64,000 bases of DNA from Ischnura elegans (Eukaryota > Arthropoda > Insecta > Odonata > Coenagrionidae). The translations under genes and the position numbers were made by a program. The DNA is taken from assembly GCF_921293095.1 (NCBI RefSeq), contig NC_060254.1, positions 4,464,001 through 4,528,000 on the forward strand, in the 5' to 3' direction. Shown in pieces: positions 34,447 through 45,354 of the stretch. The notes below the pieces were generated by a model, which saw only the letters and a program-made list of their open reading frames with translations, had not been told where the DNA came from and did not search any database. Each line of letters opens with the position of its first letter. The stretch's first letter is position 1.

Positions 34447-36632
34447 GTGGAATCACTAATGATGAAAGTAGATTTTGGTTCAACATTTCTTATATAATGA
34501 AAAAGATTATGAAAATATTCCAAAAATATACCAAAAAGTAGAAAAATGCAACTAAATATGTAAACCAATCTTACCAAAAGGACGATGACGCACCAAAGTA
34601 GAATTCAGCGCAGGACGCACAAAGTGGCACCGAGCACTCTTCACATTTCTTCTACTAATCGTATTATAGAAGAAAATGTAGCCTCTTTTCATGTCACTGT
34701 GACAGCACTGATCTTTCGAAACGTTCTGTCGTCTCAAGACATAAAAGCGCCCTATATATAATGCTACGTATACCTTCAACAAGTAGAAAGGGATACATTG
34801 TGTTGATGATGTGATATGAAGTTCCACACAATGATTTACATTAGTCGAATAAAAGAGTTCTCCGTCATAAACATAATAGCACTACATGTAGAAGGAAGGA
34901 GGGTCTCCTGGTATAACTTGTTGTTTAGTGTCTGTGCAGCGCCTACTGGCAGGAACGGACTTGAGTATACGCTAGGGAAGGAGACAAAGTTAGCTCCGCG
35001 GAGGACAGCTGTGTCCGCGGAGGGGGGGCGGACTGGAGAGAAAACTGCTACTAAGAAGTGTAATACTGAATATAAAATGAATGTAGGTGTTATTTATCAC
35101 TACGAATATTTTACTGCACTACAAATGAAGTAATTGCCGTGTTTTCGTAAATTTATAGGTATCCGCCAGCGCATAAGTTGGTGGTCGTGACGCTGACACC
35201 GTGGCGGACACCGGTGTCCGCTAATTAAATTTATCATTAGATAGAAAAAATAATGTTACGTGCAATTTATTTTTTCATTAGCAAAGTTTTACTGCACTAC
35301 AAATGAAGTTATTGCCATATTTTCGTAAATTTGTAGATATCCGCGAGTGCATAAGTTGGTGGTCGTGACTCCGACGCCGTGGCGGACACCGGTGTCTGCT
35401 AATTAAATTTATCATTATAATGAAAAAATTAATGTTATGTGCAATTTAATATTGCTCAACTCTATTAGTCACAATAAACACATTTAAATATTAACTTGGC
35501 CTAAGGGGACATATTTAAAAAAAACCCTCGGCAGTTAACCTGTTAAACAAAATTGTTCGTGAGTAGGACAAGCATGGTAGAGCAACGACGTATGCAAAGA
35601 GACGATAGGAACTCTTTCTAATCCCTCTAATGGGACATTGCAATCATGAAAGCAATGATTTAAAATTTCGGATTCATATTGAATTTCCGACCATACCTAG
35701 TAAGCATCATAAGGTTAAGACTATAAGTGAATACCTACTTATCACCGAGAGCCATAGGTATCATGAAAATTAGGCTGAAAAAATACCGCGAAAATTTTTA
35801 GTACTGAAAGAGGAAATTTTGATAACTGTCGAAAGTCCAGGCATACGTCTGCAACACAAACGATAACACAACAACGATAGGATAAAAAAATGCCGCAAAT
35901 TTTTTTTTCTTCAGCTCCGACGCTCAAAATATGGGTGCGTCTCTTACATGCACTTATACAGTAACAGAATCATACTGAATAACTCAACACACTGCTGCAT
36001 TTTAAGCATGCTGGAGAGCTATCAGATGTGCAAAAAATACACCTGCAGACTGCAGTTGATGACTTGACAGCTTGTCATGGCATTTTGTGCATTTGATCAC
36101 AATTTTTCATTGTTTCTTGTACTCTAGGGATGCGTTCCAAATCACACATCACGTGCATCGATGTGGGCATGCATAGAGCATATTTTGAGGTTCCGGAAGC
36201 ATCAACTCACATTGGCTAGCATCAGAAATTCTTGATGCAGTTGATGCAAAGGCAAGAACGGGCACTGCCCCTAAAATTGTGATGGTGTCTTTGGAGTTAG
36301 CATAGGATGTTTATATTGTGCTCCTAAAGTTTTAGGAAAGAGTTGAAAGAGTTATAGTTATTAGTTTTTGATATAATTAGTCCATCTATAATTGAAAATT
36401 GGGAATTCTATATCGATGCGTTGAAGTGAGCATGTAAGTAACTTGTTTACGCCCATTCTTAATTTCACAGGTAGCAAAGAATGCAATATACAATCTATAA
36501 TTTAACTCATTGAAATGCAAGCGTGGTAGTTTTAACCAAAATTTTGCTTATATACACTAAATTGTGGAAATTTCCAACACTTAAATGTTGTATTGCAAAA
36601 ATATTAGTTTACTAGGGAGTGTTTAGCGGTGT

Positions 36633-36657
36633 GGTCAGAATTATAAATTGGCTCCAA
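36633..36657. repeat. 25-bp direct repeat, left copy
   Basis: GGTCAGAATTATAAATTGGC plus TCCAA is repeated exactly at 42416-42440. The pair brackets the Tigger element at 36696-41968, about 40 and 450 bp outside it. Confidence 0.75.
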
Positions 36658-37689
36658 GTTGTATGTATTAGGGAGTGGTTATAACATAATACATACAGTA
36701 AACTCTCGATTATACGAAGCAGGATTTTACGAAGTTTTCGATTATACGAAGTGATATTGCGGTCCAGCGAAAAGCCTATGCGAAATACATGGCACTATTC
36801 GATTATACGAAGTTTCGATTATACGAAATGTTTTGAATTTACGAACCTCGGATCGGTCCCCAGGAGCGAAAGGCATTCGTTTATACGAACTATGGCGAAA
36901 TATTTGTCAACAAAACTAGTTACGCCGGCGTAAGTAGCTAAAAATATCAGCGCTTCCAACTGTGGTTCATCAAAAGTGTGAAATCGTAAATGATAGTGCA
37001 ACTTTGGAGAGAAAGGGTTCGCCTAAAACCTCACGGTGGAAATTTAGGGGAAGAAGGAGTTAAGTAAAATATCGTGACTGACATAATGCCCCTATTTACG
37101 TGCCTATTCGTAAACATCGCTTCGACAATACTTTGTAGTTTAACATGTCAGGAAGGTCGCACGGGGTATTTCGTACACTCCTAATTAACCCTTTGTACTG
37201 CTGTGAACGTACCTGGTACGTTGCTACTGTGAAAGTACTTCGAAGACTACTCGACTACTTTTCACCGAAGCACTTCAAAGGGTCCCTAATCCGGGACCCT
37301 TTCCTCGACGAGCTCACCCTCGCTGGCCCCTCTCTTCGACCCTCCGAGCCTTTCTCCCCAAAAGTGACCGCTCTGACTACATTTTGAGTATCTATAAATC
37401 AATACCATCATCAAAAAATAATTGTTTGCATCGCACTCCTGCCAATCAGATTTTGTTAACTTTGCTAAAATGGCCAAGTTAATAAAACTGTCATTTTTCA
37501 TCGCAGAAACACGGTTCAAAGACATGCTTTATTTCCTCCACTACAATCGCAAATTGCTGGAAATCGGCCGGATTCTCTTTGATAACGCATCATGAGGATG
37601 TTCTCGAGGTTGGTAATTGATACAACTAGCCTACTAGTAATTCTACCACTATAATATCACGGCTATGGTTGATTCGTTACGTTATACCT

Positions 37690-38026
37690 TCAGGAAGATG
37701 CAGCGGATAAAATCGCGGAGGGTATTAGAGGCCTAAAAGATGATTTTGAAAAATTCTTGGAAAAAGCAGGAAGAGCACAGCGCGCAACATCTAACGATTA
37801 TATTGCCCTTGACGATGATCTCCGGGCTTGCGACAATGGGACGCCGGTACATATGTCGGAAGAAGCAGCGGCCAGGTCTAGTCAGAATAGCAGTGACGAC
37901 GAAGATGAAAATGAGGTAGTAATTTCACCAAATAAAGAAGAAGTACACGTTGCCCTCCAAACATTAAGATATTTTGATCTGGCTAACGAGTTAGGTCCCC
38001 AATTTGATTCCCATTTATGCAAGTGA
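37690..38026 (+). pseudogene. Tigger transposase C-terminal remnant
   Basis: The translation gives EDAADKIAEGIRGLKDDFEK, then an acidic segment with SSQNSSDDEDENEVVISPNK, then EEVHVALQTLRYFDLANE. An acidic patch followed by a V/A-x-x-AL-x-x-LR-x-F helix is the usual end of Tigger-type transposases. The DDE domain and CENP-B domains are absent upstream, so it is a fragment. Confidence 0.55.
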
Positions 38027-38029
38027 GAA

Positions 38030-40150
38030 ACCATGGTGGAAGCGGCGATGGAGAAGGGCAAAAAGAAAATATAACAGATTTTTTAGTACTATCTTTTCGT
38101 GTATATAATAGCCTTCCTGAGTAAACAACTTAAATATCTTAAGTATTGGGCTCTATTAACCACAAACTTATTTTTCAGGCTACTCGTAATGAAGACGCAC
38201 TTCTAACTCTAACCATGAACTTTCTTCTCGCGTGTCTCCCCGTTTTCCCATGCCGAGAGATCTTTCTTTCCAAGTCTTTGTTTACTTCCTCCCGCGGCCT
38301 TCTGCTGATCTTGCTGACACCCACCTTGGCATTCCAAACCCCTCCTTCCCCAGCATTTCCCATTCACTCCCCCCCCTAAAGTTACGGAGCTTGAGTGCGT
38401 CGTAGGAAAAAACGCCCCCCAAACTTAAACTGAGGCAGAGCTGAAGGCCCTTTCCTCACCCTTCTTTCTCCTGCCCCCTTCACCCCACCATATGCCGACC
38501 ACTTCTTTCCTCAGGCAATCCCCATCCCACTCTTATCCACCCCACCCACTGGGAACGTTCCCCGATTGTGGAGAAGGGCATGGTTCATCTTTACCTGCAA
38601 CGGGGGTAAGTTACTAACCGGAGAGAGGCTGAAGAAGTATCTTCCACTATCGGGGAAATGGTGCCGCGCTTATAATGGGGAACTTGCATGAATTTTTTTT
38701 ATTTCATAGGCGGACAGAAAATTATTTTCTGAATACAACAAAGAAAACCGCATGTAAATCTGAGTTTTCCTTCGCGAGATATTTAATGATAAATATAACG
38801 AATTTTAAAGCGCGGGAAAAACTCCCTCACCCCCCAAGCCACTGCCGACGAAGCCTCGATGACGTCAAAGGTGCCTAAACATCACGCGAAGCTATTGTTG
38901 TGATTGTTTGTAATAGTTGCCAGCAGTTGTGAGAGCTTCGTTTGTTAGACGTGTTGATTATTTTATATTTAAAGATAAATATCCGACGATAGAGGCTTGG
39001 AAGCCCTCGTATTTTGCATTATTTATAATATTAATATCTGAGTAAAGGCATAAAATATAAAACTGGAGCAGTTAAACCAAAAATTTTATAATACCTAAAT
39101 AACACCGTTGTAGGAGTCTGAGCCACGGCCATTGGAAGGGGGATACGTTAATTGTAAGTTGATGTTATCGACGGCATATCATTCATTTAAGTATGTAATT
39201 AGAACGATTTTGATGTTTACTAATGTCCGCTTAGCTTGTATATACAATAACTTCATCCGTTTATTCGTAGGTACCGGAGAATTCGTCGTTTAGGACTGTC
39301 TGTGCATGTATTATGGGGTGAATTCCAGTCAATGCAACTTTTGCTCGCTGATTGGAGACATCTAGGAATATTTTTGTGCCAAAATAGTGTTATTTTCAAC
39401 GTGACATCTCCCGTTAAGCTACTGCTAATAATCACAGTGCCAGTGGTTGTAATGCACAAAGTTTGACAAGGTTGAAAAATATCGGCCAAGAGTTATCAGT
39501 GTTCCATCGTGATTGAATTGTAAAAAGTGCTATTACGCTATCGATAAATGTGTAACAGTGGTGTAAAAATTGTCAGTGGCGTGCTAATCTCCGTTGTTCA
39601 CCGTAGATATGACATTTCACGATCACGCTATTGAAATAAAAACTGTGTGTGAAGTTTGTTATTCCATTATTTCAACGAATAGTAGTGAGAAATGTCACCT
39701 GTGTCGGCTAATTTAAGGGTTTAAATCAGTGAATAAATAGTTGTATTCATCATTCATCATCAACGAGTTCTGTTATTGTAAGTTGTACGTGATGAATATA
39801 AGAATGTGATAGTGACATCCAGTTTTTGATAAGAGTATTTGCCTATTTCCCACTATATTTTTATGGTATATGCTAGTATATTGTTTATGGATTTACCTAT
39901 ATTATTGAAATAGGTTGTAGCTTGTGTGTGTGTTGGCAGCGGAACTGATTCGTGATCTCACATGTGGATTGTGTGCAGACTGTTTTGCTGTGAATTCGTA
40001 CCGTAGGACGGATAGGACTACCTTCTCCGTTAATCCGGCGTTGCCAAATTCAACAGCACAGCTTACTCTAATGTCAACAGCACAGCTTACGATCTTTATC
40101 CTCCAGTATTACAAGTTTCTTTCACAACTCGATTTGCCGCCGACGTATAG
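38030..40150. other. Non-coding interior of the Tigger element
   Basis: No gene recognised. GACGTCAAAGGTGCCTAAAC at 38861-38880 is matched by GTTTAGGCACCTATGACGTC at about 40543-40562, an inverted pair that may mark a further nested element of about 1.7 kb. Confidence 0.4.
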
Positions 40151-40169
40151 CAATAATTTGTCTTAACAA

Positions 40170-40283
40170 ATTCCATGAGGGTCGTGGCATCAATTTTTGG
40201 TGTCCTAAAAAAAGGCTGGTGTCCTAACACCCCATGCCACACGCCTTTTAGGCGGCTTGCGGGGTATTATGTAGACGTAGATG
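40170..40283 (+). repeat. LINE 3' end fragment (TAGATG-type tail)
   Basis: GGCTGGTGTCCTAACACCCC through GGGTATTATGTAGACGTAGA closely matches 54659-54724, where it follows a LINE coding remnant. This is a 5'-truncated copy carrying only the 3' untranslated region. Confidence 0.7.
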
Positions 40284-42984
40284 AATTTCAGGTGTACTAT
40301 TCGAACGAGTGGCAACGTTATCATCCATTTTTCTGATAACCAAAACACACGAAGTGAAACGCTTGTACTTCATCATCCCGATGCCGCATTATTAATATCC
40401 CAAGTAATAATCTAGGCACAATATCAATAGGAAAACTTGCCCAAGAATAACAGAACAAAATAAAGTGACGATAAGCGGCTAAATACTCCCTCAAAACAAA
40501 TTTTACACCATGCGCTCAGCGTATTTCCCTACTCCCTACGGTTGTTTAGGCACCTATGACGTCACGCCTGGCCTCGGCAACTCTCGGGTGTCTTCGCGCA
40601 GTGGTCGGCTCAGAGAAATTTTTCTTGATTTTAAATGCAATTTTTTTTATTTCTTTTGATGTTGAATGGAGAAACTGAAGGTATTTTTGCGAGCTAATGT
40701 ATCCATTTGACTTATTCAAAATAGTTTTCAGAGGAATCTACGACCCATGCAAGTTCCTCATTGTCTCTCTTCTTCTCTGCTGACGTTTCAATTGAAATTA
40801 TTTTCTTTGCTCTTTCCTCACTATATTTATTCACGATTATGGCACGACTATTTTTTAGTGCTAAAGCTAAGAAAATCTTTTCTCTACGTCAATGATTCTT
40901 TGCATAACTTTCAATACGGCAGAGAAAGGAACACGAAAACTAAATGAGGTGAATGTACAGGTTTTTGCGTGTCATTTTTGGGAATTCACGCAAGTGAACC
41001 AATACTTAACACACATTGAGAAATGATGAAACATCTCTTGTAGGAAAACAATCAATGCGGATAATAACGTTTCTCTCTTTATTTCTCCGATAATGGAAGA
41101 TGCTTCTCCTGTTGTTTTCCGGTTGGAACCTTGCTCCCGTCGGCATAAAAGAAGAGAGAAATACTATATGAACATAGCACTTCACACCCAGTATGAAGAA
41201 TATGGTCCTGATGAAGAATAAAGTCTTTCGTAGCAATGTCTGCTAAGATGACGGAGCACAGTATCCGGACGGAGAACTCAAACAGAATTTACTTCAAATA
41301 TTCGCCAGAAGATAATCATATCCTACGTAATTTATAATCGTAACTGAATCTCAATGAAAATAACTAATGGAAAAGATAGCACATTCAACTGAAAATACGG
41401 AGTAACTCGAAATATTTACTTATGAAGGTTATTTTGGAAACGGGTGGAGGCCCTCGTTTTTCTTTTTTTTTCTCGTCACTGAGCGATAGAGGGCGACATA
41501 AATGGCGGTTAGGCCGGCTGCCGCTAAAATTCCGTGGGTGCTGGAAACAAATATCTATCTTACGCGAACTTAATAATTGTTATTCGCTCCTAACCACAAA
41601 TTTATAACATGAAATTCTTATAATAAACTTTGCAATTCATTATTTGATTACGTTTTCTAAACTGGTCGGGAATTTCTTAAGCGATCGTTGACGTTGAAGT
41701 ATGAACGAGAAATCGGAATTTTATGGTGGTTTAATCATTTAACGATCTTTCACAGCATAAATCGATAACAAAAAGCCTTTTCTATGAATAATACCGAGAA
41801 TAACCACCGAAAACATTTAAAGGAGACCACTAAAGACAAAAAAGGGCGGAAGAAACAAAAGCGAACATTTTTTCGTGGCTTATGAAAAAGGTTTGAAATT
41901 ACGAAACTCGACTTCACCAAGTGCCAATTTTCAGGTCCCACTGACTTCGTAAAATCAAGAGTTTACTGTAGCCACTTCAAAATAACTATATAAGATTTTG
42001 TTTATTGATATAAAAGAATGCTTATGAATATAAAATTGCTTATGCTTTGCAGAATCTCACTGGTCTATCATTTGAAGGCACATCGCAAATTGTTCCTATT
42101 TTGCCACACATTTATTAGCTCTTTAATATGCGAAATTAACTTCATTGCAAGTGAATTTGCTCAGTAAGTACCAAAATTATTTACCCTGCTAAACAGATTA
42201 GTTCACCTAAAGTAAAGGGACATACAGGGTAGTGAAGCCGTAATAGACAACAGCATCAAGTAATTTATATATGTATGCATTTTATACAGTGATCATGGAT
42301 GTGAGCTTGATTTACAGAGATATGTGCTTAAAGAATCCCATTGAGGTGATTGAGTATTAAGTGCAATTATTTTTTTTCAAAGCACGTGATTTGCTAAGCC
42401 TTGATAAAAACTTGCGGTCAGAATTATAAATTGGCTCCAAATACTCTTTGATACTCCAAATACTGTATTGATGACACGGCAAACTCATTTTCAGTATCCT
42501 CCCAAATGCTATCTATCTATAGGCACACTCCTATCAATGATATCAAAATTAATGGGTTTCTAAAATGGTTCTCAGCTGCACTCGGGTATTGATTTTGTTT
42601 TAAGAAGCTGCATCATCAAACATTGAAGAGTACCGGTGATCACTATCTTAGTAGTGATTACTGATTTTCAATGTTTATATTAAATTTTCAAATATAATTG
42701 CTCCATGTAAAACTTTCTGATATCAGAAGGAAGTGCAAAATTCTGTCTCAAGACAGCCACAATGTCCAATGATGCATTTCACAAAATACTCAGTTTTGTT
42801 GTGATTTAGGTTTTCTATGGACTCGAAACAGTTCAACACGTACCTCTTTTTAAAAATGAGACTCAAAACATCCTTTTCATCAGAGAACAACAGTACATTA
42901 GCGGTTGCCACAAAACATGTTGTTGCTATTTATTTCTTAACTTAGCAACTAGGTTACAAGTACAACACCCTCCCTCCAACTAGT

Positions 42985-43480
42985 TGCTTCCATCAGCTAC
43001 AAGATTCTGTTGATTAATGCAGTTCCCACGCTTGAAATTGTAAAGCCCCTTTGGTAAAACATATGCTACCATATATATTATGTTGACTTGTATTCAGCAA
43101 TTATTTTTCCTTCGGCAACAGTGCTTCTAACAAAATTGTGTCTAACCTCTGTGCTGTGACCTTTCCTTGATGTGTCCAAAATTTGCATTTTTTACTCCAG
43201 ACTTGTCATAATTTCCACCAATTTTAATTTTAATTTCATTAATGCACCACATCACTACCAAGTATTTTAATGCAGTTCTTTCCAACGATTCCTTGTATAA
43301 CTCTGGAGACTGTAACACTATTTTTTGCTCCAGCTGCCAAACTTACATACCTACTCGCCTTCTATTGCATACATGGCTACACATCACTGCTCTTTGTTTT
43401 CCCATGCTACTGCTCCATTAGCTAACTTAAGTTTATCCAGTGCAGGATACTCCGTTAATAGTATGGCATTTTGCAATGTG
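42985..43480 (-). pseudogene. Ty1/copia RNase H-end remnant
   Basis: Translated on the minus strand in several frames: YVSLAAGA and NSVTVS, then GHIKERS, then HNFVRSTVAEGKIIAEYKS, then ICFTKGALQFQAWEL. In order these resemble the end of a copia-type integrase/reverse transcriptase/RNase H polyprotein (the H-x-FVR...EY...TK-L region). Many stops and frameshifts are present and no long terminal repeats were found. Similarity is judged by pattern only. Confidence 0.45.
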
Positions 43481-44774
43481 GTAGGTTGCCATGATATTTC
43501 TTATTTATGTTTTTTCAAACAGTTTGTTTTGCTAATTTTTGTTGGAATTTGATATAAAGTGTATGGTGTGTTGTGTGTTTCTCCTAATTAAAACTGTTCA
43601 CGATTTGGACTAAAGGACTGTAATACAGGGTTCCCACTCTACCTGAACAATGAAATTCACGGCTTTTTCCAGGTTTTCACGGTTATTTTTCACATTTTCA
43701 CGTTTTTTTTTAAGGTTTTCACGGTCTCAATTTTGCTAAATTCACGGTCCGATAATAAGCCAACAATAAGAAAATCACTGGCCGTATATCAACAGAAAAT
43801 TAACGTACGCGAAAAACGCCGTGAATGTTAACGCCGCAATGAAAAGTGATATCTGTTATGACGTGATCTATCGTTTGCAAAATTCAGGGCCGACTAAAGG
43901 ACCAGCCCAACCGCGCTCTTGCCCGGACGCCGAATACCCTTCGGACCTTCTTCCGTCCGGACACTCGAGGTACTTTTTTAATTCCTCGCTGAGAGATTGT
44001 TTTTTGCGCACGTTGTTATTACTGCAAAGTAACCGAATTTCCCCCACCCCAATATTTCTTATTTAACGGAAAATATTTTATTTAAATTGTTTATAGAATA
44101 TAATAAATTGATTCTTTCTTATTCAGCGGAAAATATTTTATGAAAATTGTTAATAGAACATAATAAATCGAAAAACAATTTCATACACCGTATTAGCACG
44201 AATCTAAGACGAACACGATTCTAAGACTACCCTCCTTTTTTGGAACTCCACTAGGGGACAATTTTTCTTTATTAATAACGATACGATTATAAAATGAATG
44301 CGGAAAAACGATCAATGCTTCATTTTTTTTGCTGGATTGCCTATGTCCCAGGAAACGCAGGATTTTGGCGAGTAATTAAGAAATTCATTTAAGGTTTCAA
44401 AACAATATTTTAGATAATAACAGGAATAGTAGTACTTTATCAAGACACACGGCATTTACACTGCTATTATGGATTTCAGTGAGATATAAAAATTCTTATC
44501 CATCAAACACCATTTCCAGTACACGTATTCACGAGAGCAATGTGCATGTTGTGCCTAAAACAACCGCATTCGCCGGTGCAGTGACTGGTTGTGAGATGGA
44601 TCACGAAGGCCAAAAATAGTCAATTACTTGAATTGTTCCTGTCTAATGAATATATTTTTAATACAATTGAGGTAGTGTGTAAAGCGTGAACAATGTTGCG
44701 TTAATCGTCAGCGGCACGCCCACCTGGATCTTCGCCTTCATATCTCTACTTGTTTTCTCCAGGTAGCTCACTCT

Positions 44775-44919
44775 ACCCCCACCCCTACCGTCATGTGCTA
44801 GCGGACAACCCAAGGCGCTCTGCAATATTCACGTGCATCTAGCCCGGATTCTTTTCTTCATGTTCAATTATTTTCAGTCCATCTCTTAAAGTTCTCAATA
44901 GTTTCTTCGGAGGGGCCAT
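44775..44919 (-). pseudogene. Tigger/pogo transposase N-terminal remnant
   Basis: Starting at the ATG at 44919-44917 the minus strand encodes MAPPKKLLRTLRDGLKIIEH, EEKNPG, a stop, then MHVNIAERLGLSAST and a second stop. Basic start, LK-IIEHEE helix, and NIAERLGLSAST are the first helix-turn-helix of a CENP-B/Tigger-type transposase. Two in-frame stops within 50 codons mark it as dead. Confidence 0.6.
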
Positions 44920-45354
44920 GGTCGGAAGACGACTAAAATTAAACTAGTGAAAATGACTCTATTAAACTCACATGGAAAACACTCGGTGGTTCAAAGTCCA
45001 GCCACCCCGGAAAGTAGGGAACCACTCGTACGAGGTGAAGTTCGGAACTGATGCTATCGCGTACGGGGGTACGCAGAGCACACTGCAGAGGGCGAAGCGT
45101 GACCATATGACTGCGCCATGAAATTTTTTACCCTAAAGATGCCCATTCTTTTCTAATTAGCGTAGAGCAAGATGATCAGATGAATTCGGATTGTTAGTAG
45201 GGAGAAACAAAAATCCTGAGAAGATATCCCTTCGTCAGTAACTCTGACAAGTGAGACTACTTGTAGTAGTATAGCTCGTAAATTGATAACTGATAACAAC
45301 CTGGTATCATGTTTTCGGAACAAAATGCCGAATTAACTGCCGTAAGCTCAGCTA

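Larger units (their letters stand above)
31941..35542 (-). mobile_element. piggyBac element 1, complete
   Basis: The element starts CAGGTTGACTGCCG and ends with the inverse of CAGGTTAACTGCCG (13 of 14 bases identical), flanked by TTAA at 31937-31940 and 35543-35546. V3 has the empty site TTTTAAACAAAATTG near 52989-53003. Inside both ends are copies of the self-complementary GCGGACACCGGTGTCCGC (31957-31974, 35204-35221; variants at 32000-32017 and 35382-35399). The right end has a tandem duplication of about 178 bp (35111-35288 and 35289-35466). With an intact transposase it may be autonomous. Confidence 0.92.
31702..35961. mobile_element. Element V2, internally deleted, carries piggyBac 1
   Basis: Left end CTGTATAAGCCCGTGTAAGA and right end GTGCGTCTCTTACATGCACT followed by TATACAG, with TA on both sides. 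Without the piggyBac insertion it is about 650 bp and matches both ends of V3 in the same orientation, so it lies inverted relative to V1. Confidence 0.72.
36696..41968 (+). mobile_element. Tigger/pogo element, 5.3 kb, catalytic core missing
   Basis: CAGTAAACTCTCGATTATAC at the left and the inverse of CAGTAAACTCTTGATTTTAC at the right, each next to TA (36694-36695, 41969-41970). ATTATACGAAG-type repeats are frequent inside the left end. The only recognisable coding part is the C-terminal tail of a Tigger-type transposase at 37690-38026. The element is long for a Tigger, so part of 38.1-41.8 kb is probably later insertions, including a LINE 3' end at about 40170-40280. Confidence 0.75.
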
